Shown: positions 1 to 37,744 of the stretch, one piece after another | Numbering within the stretch: the stretch's first letter is position 1 | Layout of the letters: each line of letters opens with the position of its first letter | NCBI GenBank assembly: GCA_029255685.2 | Contig: CM055317.2 | Location: 71,661,460 to 71,725,459, forward strand | Reading direction: 5' to 3' | Origin: Silene conica | Taxonomy: Eukaryota; Streptophyta; Magnoliopsida; Caryophyllales; Caryophyllaceae | DNA length: 64,000 nt | Made by a program: the position numbers and the translations under genes | Notes under the pieces: generated by a model | Told to the model about the DNA's origin: nothing | The model's input: only the letters and a program-made list of their open reading frames with translations | Databases searched by the model: none

Positions 1-970
1 TTGTTGTAATTAGTAATATTATTTCTAGATGAATCTATAAGTGTTACTTAGTTTGCTTAATAAGTTAGCATAACATTAAAATGGAGAAATAATGGGCAAG
101 TGAAATACGAAGAAGTGAAGAACAATTATTATTACTTTACTAGCACAAAAAACGGAAGATGGTGCTAATTCATAAAGCTGGCCAGTGGCAAGATAACCCA
201 TAGCCACTTGTGCAACGAATTTGACAACTTACTTGATACCACGCATAGTCTCCTCATCGCGCACAGCCGCCATCACCACCCGTTAACACTTATCTTATAA
301 AACCTAATTTCAACAATTATGACTAAACCAAAAAATTCTGAGTAATTGATAAAAAATCGCAACAAACAATAATAACAATCGATAAACAAATAAACTACTT
401 CATTGATTAATAAATTAAAGATTCGTTGTTGAAATAATTTGAGCCATTAAATTTGGATTTAGGAAAAAGATAGAAGTAAGAGTTAAATTGAAGGTTTAAG
501 GTTAGAAGGGTATTAGATGGAAAGTTACGATAAAGTGTATGTGAAAGAGTAAAATCCGTATGTGAAAAAGTAATTCTGTTAAAAAATTGAAGAAAGTGTG
601 CATACTGATCCATTATTATTTTATTAAGAACGTGTTTTTTGTCACTTTGTACATGAGTATAATACTTAGCTATCTTTATATTCAAATTCAGGGATTGTTC
701 ACGTTACTATGTTGACAATATCTTACGGTGTATTTTTTATTGGTGATTCAAGATATCACCAATACACAGAAAGAACTCTATAGCCTCTTTCTCCCACCCA
801 TTAAAGAAACAGCTCGAAAATTTTTGATCAGTTTTTGCTCTGAGCTTCTCTTGCTTTGTCTTTCCCATCCCCCTTTAATTTTTTGGTCATTTGTTTTGAT
901 GTTTTTCTCAAGTGCCAGTGATTCCATTTCATACTGTATGTGCTGACTTGACATTGATTTTACATACAAG
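1..970. other. Sequence upstream of the first recognised ATM exon
   Basis: The stretch is AT-rich. I could not assign a convincing ATM exon to it. The frame of the exon at 971 meets a stop codon shortly upstream, at 944-946, so that exon needs a splice acceptor, and the AG at 969-970 fits. The stretch is therefore probably intronic. An open + strand reading at about 728-946 has some protein-like composition and could hide an exon, but I cannot show it. Confidence 0.5.
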
Positions 971-26114
<25,144 letters not shown>

Positions 26115-26395
26115 GTCTTAATCTTTTCGTTTTTGTTTCCTTTCAAGTTTCTTGGCCGCTCTGCTCAATTTTGGTATTGTATATAAGGCGAGGAAAGTGT
26201 ACAGTACAATTCTTTCCCATATTTGAAGGGAAGAGTTGTACAATTCTTGAGAGACAAGGAGTTTAGGCAACTTTAGACTGAAATCAATGACATCATGGTA
26301 AAGAACAGAAAGTTAACTAGTTTATTTTTCATTTACGAAAAGATCAACTTATTATACAACAAAAGTTCCATGTATAAAGAGATTGTCCTGGAATT

Positions 26396-26537
26396 CATGG
26401 TTTTAAATCTCGGTATCGGTCGTAGTTGCGGTAGCGGTATAACCGGACCTTAATCGGCCACCGCGGACAGATCTCGGCGATATCTCGTATCGGTAGAGAG
26501 AAAATCTGATACAATTTGGCCGAGATTTAAAACCTTG
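26396..26537. mobile_element. Small hAT-like MITE, 142 bp
   Basis: The ends are CATGGTTTTAAATCTCGG at the left and the complement of CAAGGTTTTAAATCTCGG at the right. They are flanked by 8-bp near-identical direct repeats, CTGGAATT (26388-26395) and CCGGAATT (26538-26545). An 8-bp duplication is the hAT hallmark. The copy starts about 280 bp downstream of the ATM stop codon. Confidence 0.75.
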
Positions 26538-26545
26538 CCGGAATT

Positions 26546-29500
26546 ATCCAAAATTAAAATTACACTAAAAATCGTACTTAAACTCTAGGCTATCTTATTA
26601 GCCACCTCCAAAAATTTCGTTAAGAATGTCTTAAACTAGTGACAAAGTTTGTAGCATATTTTATATGCAGTTATATTACATCTATTTTTTTTTTGAGGAA
26701 TATATTACATCTATTTTTAGTATTTTCTCTGTAATATATAATTATTATTCATGAAACGTAAATTTGACGCTTGTGGTTACAAAATTGTGAATCTATACTT
26801 TGTAGAAAATTATGCAGAAGTATATATTCTAAGGGAATTTGATACCTGTATCATTAATACAAGGGTGATGTTGGTACATACATTTGCTAAAGGAAATTAA
26901 AAAGGAGGTAGGAATAAATAAGAATAATGTGTTGAGGTTTGATGCATGTAGTAAGCAACTTAATGGCGAAGCATCCAAGTCATTTCTTCAACATAGAATG
27001 TTAGTCAATACTCAATTGGAAAGACTTTATTTTTGACAAAAAAGGTTAGGGCATTAAGTTTATTATATCAATTATGATTAAAGATGATAAAGTTTATGAT
27101 GTCTTTCTAAATCCTTTTTTATGCCTTTTTTGTCGAGGCTAATTTTGTTGCTCTTCCTAGTTCCTACCCTAGTATAAACCATGCAGGTTTGACCTAAATT
27201 ATTTCACTTGTTATAATACTGTTTGTTTAAATTTGACTATTCATGTTTACATGTTGAATTGTAACTACAGTCTTATTCGAACTCAAAAAGCCTATATTAA
27301 AGAACAAGATGAACTTATCAATCTGAATTAAATTGAGTTGAACTCGACTTATTAAGACTTGAACTGCATTGAACCAAATTTGGTGATATAATTAAATTGA
27401 ATTATGCTATACTGAAATGAGGTCACATGGAGGAATTGAAATGAAAGTATTGTTAATGGTATATAACAAGCTTGGTGGATGAGATTTTCTTTATTGTTAG
27501 TTAAATTTTTCGAATTTCTTTTTGATTGTAGGTGATTTTATCATTACCCTAGTCAATCTCATAAAAATTTCTGCTCCCTAAGTTCAAATGAATCAAATCC
27601 TGACTCTGGCGTTGTGAGTGGATAGATGAAGTTTGTAGTGAAAACTGTGGTTGAGACTTGTTCAAGTTTAATCGCGTATTTGATGTTCATATCTAAGTAG
27701 ATTAAATTTTTAGACCAAGAAAGAACTCGAAGAGCTAATTTTCAACAAAACATTATTTACCTGAAGAAAAATGTGGAGGAGAACAAGTTAGGTACCATAA
27801 CGAAAGACCTTTTGAAGATATGATTTAGTAGTAACTGTGATTCTGCTTTACGTTGATAGATATATAATGTAGTTGATACGCTGGGCCTTCCTTGTGCATT
27901 ATCAAATGTACAAATGGTAAGCCCTATGCATTGTTTTATTGTTTATATAAGGCGCGCCATTCATAAAGCAAAGCAAATGAAGCAAGTAATCATACTAATC
28001 AACCTATATACATACGGTTACAAAGTGTTTTGCCTGTGACGGATCAATAAGTCTGTCTTAAGACGAATATGTCTTAAGTTAAGATAGGTCAAATAATATC
28101 CACTTGCATAAATAAGACAAAAATGAAAAAGTCTACGGAAAAGAAAAAAGTTTGTCATATGCAAATGGGTCAATATTTGACCCGTTTAAGCTTAAGAGGG
28201 ATAATTTTGTCCTAAATGAGAATTTGTGGTGACGGATATATCTGTTAGAAGTTGAAGACGGAAATGTCTCTTTTACAATAAAGTAACCGAGAAGACAAGT
28301 GAGAGGAATGAAGAATTCCATAAGTAGTGTTACGTGTATTTTGTGAGAGGAGTTTTATCGGTCTTTAATTTGTAACGGATAATCTCTTTTGTCAAATAGA
28401 ATTTGTGATATGGTTATTCGTTACTCGTGGTGAAAAAGAAATGAAATCAAATCAAATGACCATCATCACAAAGTCAGCGTGACATCATGGTTTCAAAACA
28501 ATAATATCTGTTTTAAGTTAAATATTATCGATGAGATAAACGAAAGATAGATATACTGTCGTCCAAAAATCCGATATCGATTATGAATATCAATTAGATT
28601 ATGCGAGTATGTGACCTCTGAATATTAATCTCTCTTGTCATCCCTGACAATAAACTATCGTGTCGACGAGTAATTCTTTTTAAGTCTCATGAAAGACGAT
28701 TTTTCGCTAGGTTAGGGGGAGACATAATATAAAAAGAAAGGGAAAATAGAATATTATCTTTAACATGTGAGGTATTTCGTTAACATTATCGAGACATCGT
28801 CTTTCTATACGTATTGTCAGTAGGTCTCTTGAGAGACCGCATTTCAATAAGCTTATTGGGGGACTATTATACAAATTTAAGGAAAAGAGGTACTAAAGGT
28901 AATACAATCGGTAATATAATAGGTACAAATCATGACTAAAGATAAAATGAGTACATTTATTATGTAAATAAGTACGAAATTACTATGGTACAATTAATGA
29001 CAAAAGATTACGAAATTCAAATAAAAGAGTACAATAGAATGATATTTCAATAATTTATTGAAACACCGTCTCTCTCAAGTTTTAGTGACTTATTGTATTT
29101 ATAATTTGGTAACTTCCTGCTTAAAAAAACATTTGTGGACTTTAATGTTCTTTTAATATTGCTAAGCTATTTTAACCTGTGATAGTGTTCTTTTGTAAAA
29201 ATTACATTTCAGATATATTTTCCGCCATTACAGTGATTATTTCCAATATCTCTGTTTTCTTATTCGTATAAAAAACAGCGGTTAGTAATTCATATTATCT
29301 GAAATTAAATATAACTTTGTTCTTAAGTTGAGACCATTAACTCCTAAAACACAAATGTATCCGATTTTAAAGAGATACGACTTGGCTAATACGACTAATT
29401 AATGTCACCTGTATTGTGATTTACTTACGCTGCAAGTCTCTACTTTTTTGCCCCGTCAGCAATTTTAGATTTTTTTTTTTGTTAATTCCTAAACAACTCC

Positions 29501-30198
29501 TCCTACTCCATTCCATATCTGTGGACTTTGGTGGGTACCGCCTTTACTCAATATTCTAAGTTTACCGTTTTCAGACAAACAAAACAAACACCTCCATAAA
29601 AAACCATAAATAAATAAAAATAAAATAAAATATATTATATTAATTTAAAATTACAATATAAACCCAATTCAGTCGGTCTGTTTAATAATATCTCAATTAA
29701 CGTGATGATCGAGGTTCACCTATTATATTTATTTGTATTAGGTTTATTTACTGAAATTTCATTGTGCTTGAAAAGTGGTTAGTGTACAAACTCCCCGATA
29801 CCATGTACCGAATTTCCATTTCTTAAACTATTGAAGGCCGCACAAAAGCACAAGATTTGAACCCGTGACCCATGATCTATGGTTAGATTGGTATACCATG
29901 ATAGATGAACCACTGACAACAAATCTTTTTTGCGACCTATTTTCCTTGTTTTTTTTGTAAAATAAGACCATTTCTATAAATAGTCAATTCAACTTTTCCG
30001 CCAATATTGCTAAGCTATTTTAACTTCTAAGGTCGTGTTCTTTTGGCAAAATTTTCATCTTTTAGTCTTAATTTTATAAATAAACACTATTTATCTAAAA
30101 AATGATCATATTTTTGTCACAGGTAAAACGGTTGTATAATAAAATTTGCGTTAAATAATCAATGTAACATGACCAGTAGTATAAGATTTTAGTTTCAC
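26546..30198. other. Intergenic region ATM to first SRO gene
   Basis: The region is AT-rich, with no gene seen. Two related stretches containing TATTGCTAAGCTATTTTAAC lie at about 29149 and 30005, a dispersed or duplicated repeat. A possible MITE at 28015-28290 has CGGTTAC inverted ends and GTCTTAAGACGAATATGTCTTAAG-type self-complementary motifs inside. Nothing else could be named. Confidence 0.6.
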
Positions 30199-30403
30199 AA
30201 ATTCTCATTTGCGACGGGTATATCCGTCGCAAACTTGCGACGGGTATATCCGTCGCAAACTTGCGACGGGTACTATTTTATCTCACAAAATATCCACTTT
30301 TTCTCTCTCCCATGTGGTCCCCTTTCTCCACTAACTCATTTTCTATCCATTTTATCTCACAAAATATCCGTCATAAATGATGACCCGTCACAAACAAGAC
30401 TTA
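30199..30403. mobile_element. MITE-like element with TTGYGACGGGT ends and internal palindromes
   Basis: The left part carries the palindrome GCGACGGGTATATCCGTCGC (7-bp arms), repeated about 2.5 times head to tail. The right end GACCCGTCACAAACAAGAC is an imperfect inverted match to the left end TCTCATTTGCGACGGGT. The direct repeat TTTTATCTCACAAAATATCC occurs twice in the middle. It lies about 350 bp upstream of the first SRO gene. The target duplication is unclear. Confidence 0.55.
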
Positions 30404-30629
30404 TTATTTTAATTTTGGTTGAGGTCTACCTATTATGTATATTTATTCGTATTGATTTTTCTATATAATTAACTTCTCTCCTCATTACTCACATCATTTT
30501 CCCCTCTATGTTGTAATTCAGACTTTTTCCCATTCATATTGCATGGGTTTATGATCTCAGTTTGTCAACAACCTCACAAACTTTTTCTTGCAACATAAGA
30601 AACCAATAATACCAAATTACCAATACTAA

Positions 30630-30637
30630 TATAAATA
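30630..30637 (+). promoter_or_regulatory. TATA box of the first SRO gene
   Basis: TATAAATA lies 112 bp upstream of the ATG at 30749. Transcription would start roughly 30 bp downstream, leaving a short 5' leader. The second SRO gene has the same motif at a similar distance. Confidence 0.6.
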
Positions 30638-30748
30638 TGAACTATTTCCTTCCCTTTTTTCCTACCCACTTCATATTATTTGGGTCATTTTTTTCTCAAT
30701 TCTCCAATTAAATAATCAATTCAACTTTTACCATTTATTTTCTTACCA

Positions 30749-33700
30749 ATGGAGTCTACTTTCCATGTCAACAATCAATATTCCTCACCGGAGATGAATA
30801 TTCCATACGACCACGATTCCGCCTCGGATTGCGAAAGCAGCATCACCTCCTCCTCCTCCTCCTCCTTCGGTGATGATTACCAGCGTCGATTACTCTTCGA
30901 CAACGTGGCGGTGGAGATTCCGGATAGCGAGAGATCATATGAGTTGATTCGCCGGAGATTCCTAGCTGGAATTGGAGATACGGCGGTTGTTGTGGCGGTT
31001 CACCAGAAGAATTGGTCTGCGGATTTGTTAGGTCAAGCTAGAGTTCAATCGTTTAAAATTTATGGGAATGCCTTGAAGAACAAGTATGGTGATAATGGTG
31101 ATGGTGACGGTGGGGCCGCGAATTTGAAGTTCGGTTGGTATGGTGGTGATAAACAGAAGATAAGTAAGATTTTAAGGCATGGATTTAGTTATGAAGATTT
31201 GTTGAGGAATAATCATGGCGCTGTTTTGCTCTCTCCTGTTGATTCCCCTGCTTCATGGTAATTAATTCTTTACTTTGTTACTTGGATATATTCTTTCTGT
31301 TCCGGTTATTTGTTTGCCTTCTATATTAATATTAATTAATTAATTAATTCTGAGGGGTATATTTATCGAAAGTAAAGAAACCACGAGTTTACTCATACTA
31401 CTCCGTAATAAATAAATTTAACTAATATGAAAACAAAAAAAGATAAAAAATCATCTCATCTATCCCTATAAAAAGAATAGAATTTTACTCATTTTCATTA
31501 GTTCCTTGAAATAAGGAAAGAAATACGCACTAACTTTTATCATTTAATTTCCCTCATTTCCCTCCCTCCTAATCAATTAGTTGTAATGTTTGCTCTTTCA
31601 TAATTACGTAATCGATTGCAATATTCATAATAAAATATGATATGATCAAATTATTGTTAATCGAAAATATAAATAACGGTCCAACCTATATCAAAATGAT
31701 TAGATTAAAATTCTTATGTTCTATAATTAATGCCTTCGGCTTATATTCACCATTGCCGTAATAAAATTCAAATTTCAAACTAAAGAAATCATATTCCGAA
31801 TGTTACATTAATAATATACCGTTTATTAATAATGACCGGTTTGCATATTAATAATTAGTAATAATACTAATAAAATAAACTCGAAATCTTATACTATAAC
31901 ATCTAAAGATTTTAAGAGACTGCGATTGACTTATCGACTCCTTAGAATTAGGTCGTCATGTTTGGGGTCCTGTTCTACCCGAACACATTATGTCTATGGT
32001 TGTTTCTGATATCAATAATATGAGGTAGTCCCGTTCTCGGGCTTTTAAAAAAAAAAGGGTAAGTTATTTAAAGGATAAGTTATTTAAAGTGTATGTTCAA
32101 GTACAATACAATTTTTTTAATCTCTTTTATATGCTTCAAATTTATTTCATAAAGTTTGATTATGTCGTTAATAACATTAAAATTGAAAATTAATTTCAGT
32201 TTATAATAATCCTAGAAAAACAAATTAATTAATTCAATACCAGTAAATCAATTATTGGAGTCAAAATTATCCCCAAATTGATAATTTATATATTTCTCAT
32301 TTAAGTTCATGTTAAATTATATTTGTACTAATTAATCAATATATTTACGAAATTTTTAGAAACATACCCGTACATTTTTTGTACGGGCGTAAAACTAATA
32401 AATTTATAAAGGGCAAAGAATAGAGTGAAATTGAGAGACGGTACGTAATTTTTAGTACTATCAGTTTTTCCGTCTAATAAATCGCGTACTTAGTTGATTC
32501 TAGTTGATTTGCGTGGCTTTAAATTTGATGAAACTTTTGTATTGAAATTCAGTATGGTGTTAATTTATGAAAGATTATAGTTAGTAATACTCCGTAGTAA
32601 TACCTTATGTTGAGTTATGTGGCTAATTGTTGTTTTTGATAGCGTGGAGGAATCGGTGGAGGATGAAGACGGGTTAAAGCATGTGTTACTATGTCGAGTA
32701 TTACTTGGACGATCCGAATTGATTAAACCGGGGTCAGTTCGAACACACCCGAGTTCAAACAAGTACGATTCAGGAGTTGATTCGTATGATAATCCGAAGA
32801 AGTACGTAATTTGGAGTAGTAACATGAACACTCACATTTTACCCGAATTTGTTGTCACATTCAAAGTTAACAAAGCAGCTCAATTATCTTCCACAGGTAC
32901 AATATTAATCTTAATTAGTGTAATCCCAATGACGTTGTTTTACTGATTTATGATGGCTAAATAAGTAAATATGCGACAATCGTATTCTGTGACTGATAAA
33001 AAGTGACTAGTTCATAATAAATAATAAACAATAAAGGTTGATCATTTTAAACATAAAATGGTTAATTTTTATGTGATCGCAGTATACAACAGTCTCATAG
33101 TATAATTTGCGTAATTGGCTAAGTAGGTTGATTTATTGTTTTTGTGTAGGGGTTGTTTCTAGCATTAAAAATGTAATGAGAACGCCAAGGTCTCCATGGA
33201 TTTCTTTTCCTGCATTGACTTCAGTGTTGGGGAAATTTTTGGCACCAGATGCCATTACCTTGATCAGCAAGTATCATAGAGATTACAGGGTACGTTTTAT
33301 TTGTGGCCATTTATGTGAATTTAATTCGCGTTACTGTGTCGTACCTATAAAAATAACCTAATTTCGTGGATGAACTAATAAGAAAACTCTTATTAACACT
33401 TGAGTTAACCCTTGTTCTTAGCTCAAATATTTGTGAAGACGGTTTCTTATGGAGTGTTACTTGTCCCTTTTTTTCATGTATTAGGAGAGGCGAATTTCGA
33501 GGCCGGAGTTGATACAAAAACTGAGACAAATAGCGGGAGATAAGATGTTAATCACTATTATTAGATCATTTAAAAACACAAAGGTAAGTACCTCAATTTC
33601 TTTCTTTAGTTTGTTTAGTTACAATTTTCAATTAAAAGCATTCTATTATTTTAATCGGGTTTGATCATGTATTCGATTCAACAATAATGATAAGACGATA

Positions 33701-33808
33701 TCAAATGGTTTGAATTTGTTTTAAGTCGGATTTGGTCTTGTTTCCTTTTCCGTTCCACAGGATTTCAGGGTGTCGTTTGATTTCCACGGGAACCACCGTA
33801 ACAACTAA
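30749..33808 (+). CDS. SRO family protein (inactive PARP-like + RST), first tandem copy, 349 aa
   Basis: Five exons, 30749-31257, 32643-32896, 33150-33289, 33485-33583 and 33761-33808, join in frame to 349 residues. Residues about 1-50 are acidic and serine-rich. About 60-255 form the PARP-catalytic-like domain with the family phrases [36 protein letters not shown] and [12 protein letters not shown]. About 268-332 form the RST domain ([17 protein letters not shown] ... [18 protein letters not shown]), known in RCD1/SRO proteins to bind transcription factors. There is no WWE domain, so it is of the short SRO2-5 type, whose PARP folds are thought to lack ADP-ribosyl transferase activity. Family members act in salt, oxidative and ABA responses. 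In Arabidopsis, SRO5 lies convergent with P5CDH; no P5CDH is seen downstream here. Which SRO number it corresponds to cannot be settled by eye. Confidence 0.94.
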
Positions 33809-34089
33809 CATTGTGAGTAGGACGAGAACAATATTTGAAGAAATAAGATGATACACATAGAAGACTTGATTGTTTATCATTTTGCTTGTTCAAATGGAAA
33901 GGGTACTAGACTACTAGATAGGTTTGAAATGTTGATTACTACCGTTTATTGTAGATGATGGGTCGACGTGTAAATCTATTACTTATATCCTTAGACGGGC
34001 TATTATAGCGTCAATGTTAAGTGATCTTAAGTTCTTAAGAGCCTAACATCACAAGGATTGACTGATTGTACGGCGGAGAATACAATCCT
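33809..34089. other. 3' flank of the first SRO gene
   Basis: This is probably the 3' untranslated region followed by unique AT-rich DNA. I saw no gene and no clear poly(A) signal. Confidence 0.4.
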
Positions 34090-34689
34090 CGATCTATAAT
34101 AGTAATAATAACAGTAATTTTGTGGATGTATGTGGTATAATAATCTTGTCATGGCAAATAAAAACCACAAGCGGAAGACTAATAAGAAAGTATAAATTAT
34201 ACACGAATACTTAAATAAACGAGGGATCAGGTATCCCCCGACAACAACACAAACAAAAGTCTAAACTAAGCGTAAGGGTAATTGTCGAATGATCAACAAT
34301 GCTAGCTAGTCACACGTCTTCCCCAAACAGCACCAACCTAAATACATGAAACATGTACGAATAACTCGAGGTTTTCCCAACCACTTTTTGTCAGAAAACA
34401 TGTAAATTGTAATACAACACACCTTATATATATGAACATGTATATAATTTAAGAAACCATAATATATGCATAGCTAAACATAACCAACATGGCTAAAGCA
34501 TGGACGATAAGTCAAAAAATGCATGTGAAAACAGCGTGAATCGACATGTGAACCAAAATCAAAGTCGATGTATGAGATGATACTAAAATCAGGTAAACAA
34601 CTAGGTGATTGACTCATCAGAGGCCAACACTTGATGGCATGTCCAATCACACAAACAACAACAACCAATAATAGAATGAACGCCGTCAG

Positions 34690-35160
34690 GTAGCATAACT
34701 GCTATAACTGACAATCAGGGGCATAACTGCTCCATTAACAGGCTAGGGCATATAATCGCGCCCTAGCTACCGGAGCGCATAACCACGACATCCGAATACT
34801 ATGTATAGCGCATAACCGCTGACTATAAGCCTAAGATTTGACCTGACCTCTCGATGACATAACCTACACCGAACGACACACGGGGACCGGGCCACATAAT
34901 CACGGATTCCGACCAATCCCGAACATAGCTAGATAAAATCTCATAACAGAAGTGGCGTTAGTTCATTACAGTGATACACAAATCGTATCGCCGTTATCTA
35001 TTCACAAACAAGGCAACATAACCGTTACCAACACAATTTAGGGTGACATAACCATCACCTAAACACAAGCAAGGCAACATATATAACCGTCACCCAACTC
35101 ATTTTAAGATAACATGACCGTCGTCAAATTACAATTTAAGCTAACATCGCCGTTAATCAA
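34690..35160. repeat. Array of short hairpins with a common ATAAC loop
   Basis: Examples, arm/loop/arm: TAGC-ATAACT-GCTA at 34691; GGGGC-ATAACT-GCTCC at 34718; GCTAGGGC...GCCCTAGC at 34742-34767; TATAGCG-CATAAC-CGCT at 34804; GGCAAC-ATAACC-GTTACC at 35012; GGTGA-CATAACCA-TCACC at 35042; TAAC...GTTA at 35142. The arms differ between units but are self-complementary within a unit. Several other units (near 34852, 34885, 35073, 35107) are weak. Confidence 0.6.
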
Positions 35161-36454
35161 CTTATTTAAACATACAGGAGCTAACAATGGATAAATAAGA
35201 CAACACTTGAGTCCATTCCATACGGGAGAAGAATAAACGAAACTGTTAATAAAACATAAGTTTTAAATGCATTTTACATTACAGCATGTTTTTAGCTACA
35301 ATGTTAGTTAAGTAAGCATTTCCAAAAGACGAACTTAGCATGGGTTTATAAATTGATCTTTACAGTATGTAGAAATCGTCGCACAAAAAGTATTTCCTCA
35401 TAAAATGGGTTTAACGAATCATTTTAGAGCAAAGTAAAATCCTAACATCATCTAAACTCTTCAAAGTTTAATTATAAAAATTTCCCAGAATAGTGACAAA
35501 GAATAAAAATGGTTTTTGAAATAATCTTTGAGCTAGTGTCCGTTTCGCGAGTATCTCAGTCTGTTGTTCGTAAACTTTTTATTGTGAACAAATGATAAGT
35601 AAGAACATTACGAAATTTTACGGGCAGACTCTAGACTTAAAATAAATATGAGTCTATTTTCAGCCTTTTGAAAAACGGACACTTTAAGATGACGAAATAA
35701 ATCGTTCAAGACGACAGACAGATTTGACAATGCAAACTGCTGAAACTTTATGAAATACCTAAATATAAACAAAACACTATGAAGTTGAAACACTATCAAA
35801 CTAACCATCCTCAATTATCATAAACTTATTCAAAAACAGTATCCTTCATGAATTTGCACAACAAAATCTTATAATGAACAATAAATAATCATTCCATAAC
35901 CAAAATCATACTTTGGTCTAATAAAAACATCACTAACATATAAAACACAACATTCCTCCACACCATATTTTAACATGTGATACAACAAGAAATCACATAA
36001 AGACTAAACGTTTGACATTAAGTCGAGTAACCTCTCAACGTTACCTTATAGCTCTTCAATAAGCAAGATTTTGACTCAAAGCCACTCCGGTTTGGACCAA
36101 CCGCAACTAGTTACACAAATAAACGAGTTTAGCATATAAATTCGTGCCTTAAAGGCCACGAACAGAGGATATTAAAGAATAAATTTGTGACTTTTCTTAC
36201 CTATAAAGATAGAGGGCGGTGAGAGGAAGAAGTAGGCGCAAAAATCATCGAAAATGGATAAGAAACGAACATTTTATGATCGTCTTAAGGTTCAAGGTGT
36301 ACATAACAATGATATTTGTGTTTGGTGTGTTCAAGCTGAAAAAAGAGGAAGGGAAAGAGCTTTAATGCCTACTAGAGTAGACCTTGGGCAGCAAAGAACA
36401 TGGTTTGCATACTTAAGCCAAGTGTCGAAAAGCTCATGCTACTTGTCGTAACGA

Positions 36455-36612
36455 TTAGGCTATGTGTCGAAGCTTATGCCATGTGTCGAGAACCTTAGGC
36501 CATGTGTCGAGAACCTTAGGCCATGTGGAAGAACTACTTAGGCCTCTGTCTAAGTTCTTAGGCCATATGGAAGAAGTGCTTAGGCCATGTGGCGAAGTTC
36601 TTAGGCCAAGTG
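36455..36612. repeat. Minisatellite, CTTAGGCCATGTGKMGARG units
   Basis: About seven head-to-tail copies of a 21-24 bp unit built on TTAGGCCATGTG. The first copies are nearly identical (CATGTGTCGAGAACCTTAGGC); later ones read GTGGAAGAA. No coding sense is apparent. Confidence 0.75.
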
Positions 36613-37744
36613 GAAGAGGTAGCAATGAGCGAAAGTCTCATCGGCGGATTATCTGTGACAGCCCTTCGTATTTTCGGCATAATTTCCTCCACAAAACTCG
36701 GATTAAGGTGTTTACGGTGGCGTTTAAAATCTAATAAAAAGAGCGAAAACTTTTATTTTATAATCAAGAGCTAAATATGCCTTTACTGTAACATCCCGTA
36801 TTTTCGTAAAATCCAATTTAAGCATTTTAAATTATTTTAAGTAATAAAATAATAATTTAGTAATTTATCTCGGAAGATTTTAATTTAATAAGTAAGATCC
36901 GTCTTAAGAACCCCAAGTTCTTAAGACGAATACAAACTTGGTAAGGCTTAAACTCGTAAAACGAATACCCGTTCTATTTTTCTAACCCGTTTCATAATAC
37001 GGAAAGGACAACTACATAAACCCCTAAAAACCCTTAAGTTGTCATAATTCACCTTCCTCACAACTCCTTTCACTGTAAACAACTTTTCTTCACAAACCTC
37101 CATTAATACTCCTTTCTTTTGAGCTTTTCTCCCTCATCCGTTTTTCAAATTGCAAAAGTAAGTACATTTTCGGAATCCTCGTTCGATTTCCTAGTCATCC
37201 ATCACTTTCATTTTTCATTTCGTCGACTTTGAAAAACGGGCTGTTTTCCTTAAAATCCGTTTTAAGCACTTAAAATCCGTTTTCTATGTTGTAGGTGTTG
37301 GCCTGGACGATCCCGACACCGATAGTTACGTGATAGAGGAGGATCATCTGCCGGAGTAAGCTTAAAAGGTGACGATAATGAGAAACTCGGCCTTAATGTG
37401 AATATTAGCATGTTTGATGGATTCTCATGTTTGTTTCTGATTTTACTTAAGTTTTATGTTTACTAGACTTAGAAACATGTTTAGGTTTATGCTTGTGTGA
37501 AGAATTCATGCTTGGAAATATGGTTATGTGTTCATAAGTATAATTTCAGTTTTTCATATGTTAAGACGGATACATGAAACTAATCGTTTGAGGATTTTTG
37601 TTGGTTTTGTTTGCTGATAATTAGTACTATTGGTTGATCCTTAATGTTGTGTAAACATCAATGGTAGCTATTTTGAAGTTTGAGTGTCGATTTAGGAGTT
37701 TATTGAAAAGGGCGAAAATGGCGATTTTGCGTATCAGGCTCTCT

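Larger units (their letters stand above)
34090..36650. repeat. Repeat-derived noncoding block with hairpin array, probably LTR-element sequence
   Basis: No gene is seen. The block holds a degenerate tandem array at 34690-35160 in which ATAAC(C/T) is the loop of many short inverted repeats. It also holds a minisatellite at 36455-36612. Its overall make-up (long, noncoding, tandem repeats inside, AT-rich) resembles the block at 36787-39505 and suggests an old LTR of the Ty3/gypsy type, but its ends are not defined. A short + strand reading at 36254-36340 (FYDRLKVQGVHNNDICVWC) vaguely resembles the zinc-binding tail of plant LINE reverse transcriptases. Confidence 0.45.

Noticed and set aside
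728-946. 72-codon + strand frame considered as an earlier ATM exon
   Set aside because: I could not match it to the ATM protein with confidence and no good donor/acceptor pair stands out.
36254-36451. 65-codon frame with FYDRLKVQGVHNNDICVWC, considered as a LINE reverse-transcriptase zinc-binding tail
   Set aside because: The similarity is short, the expected downstream His/Cys residues are not clear, and no reverse transcriptase lies upstream. Mentioned only within the repeat block.
36653-36786. TGTGACAGCCCTTCGTATTTTC considered as a second LTR start (about first 20 bases)
   Set aside because: The start motif fits, but only ~130 bp separate it from the next TGTAACATCC start and no matching end was found. 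It may be a remnant but cannot be supported as an element.
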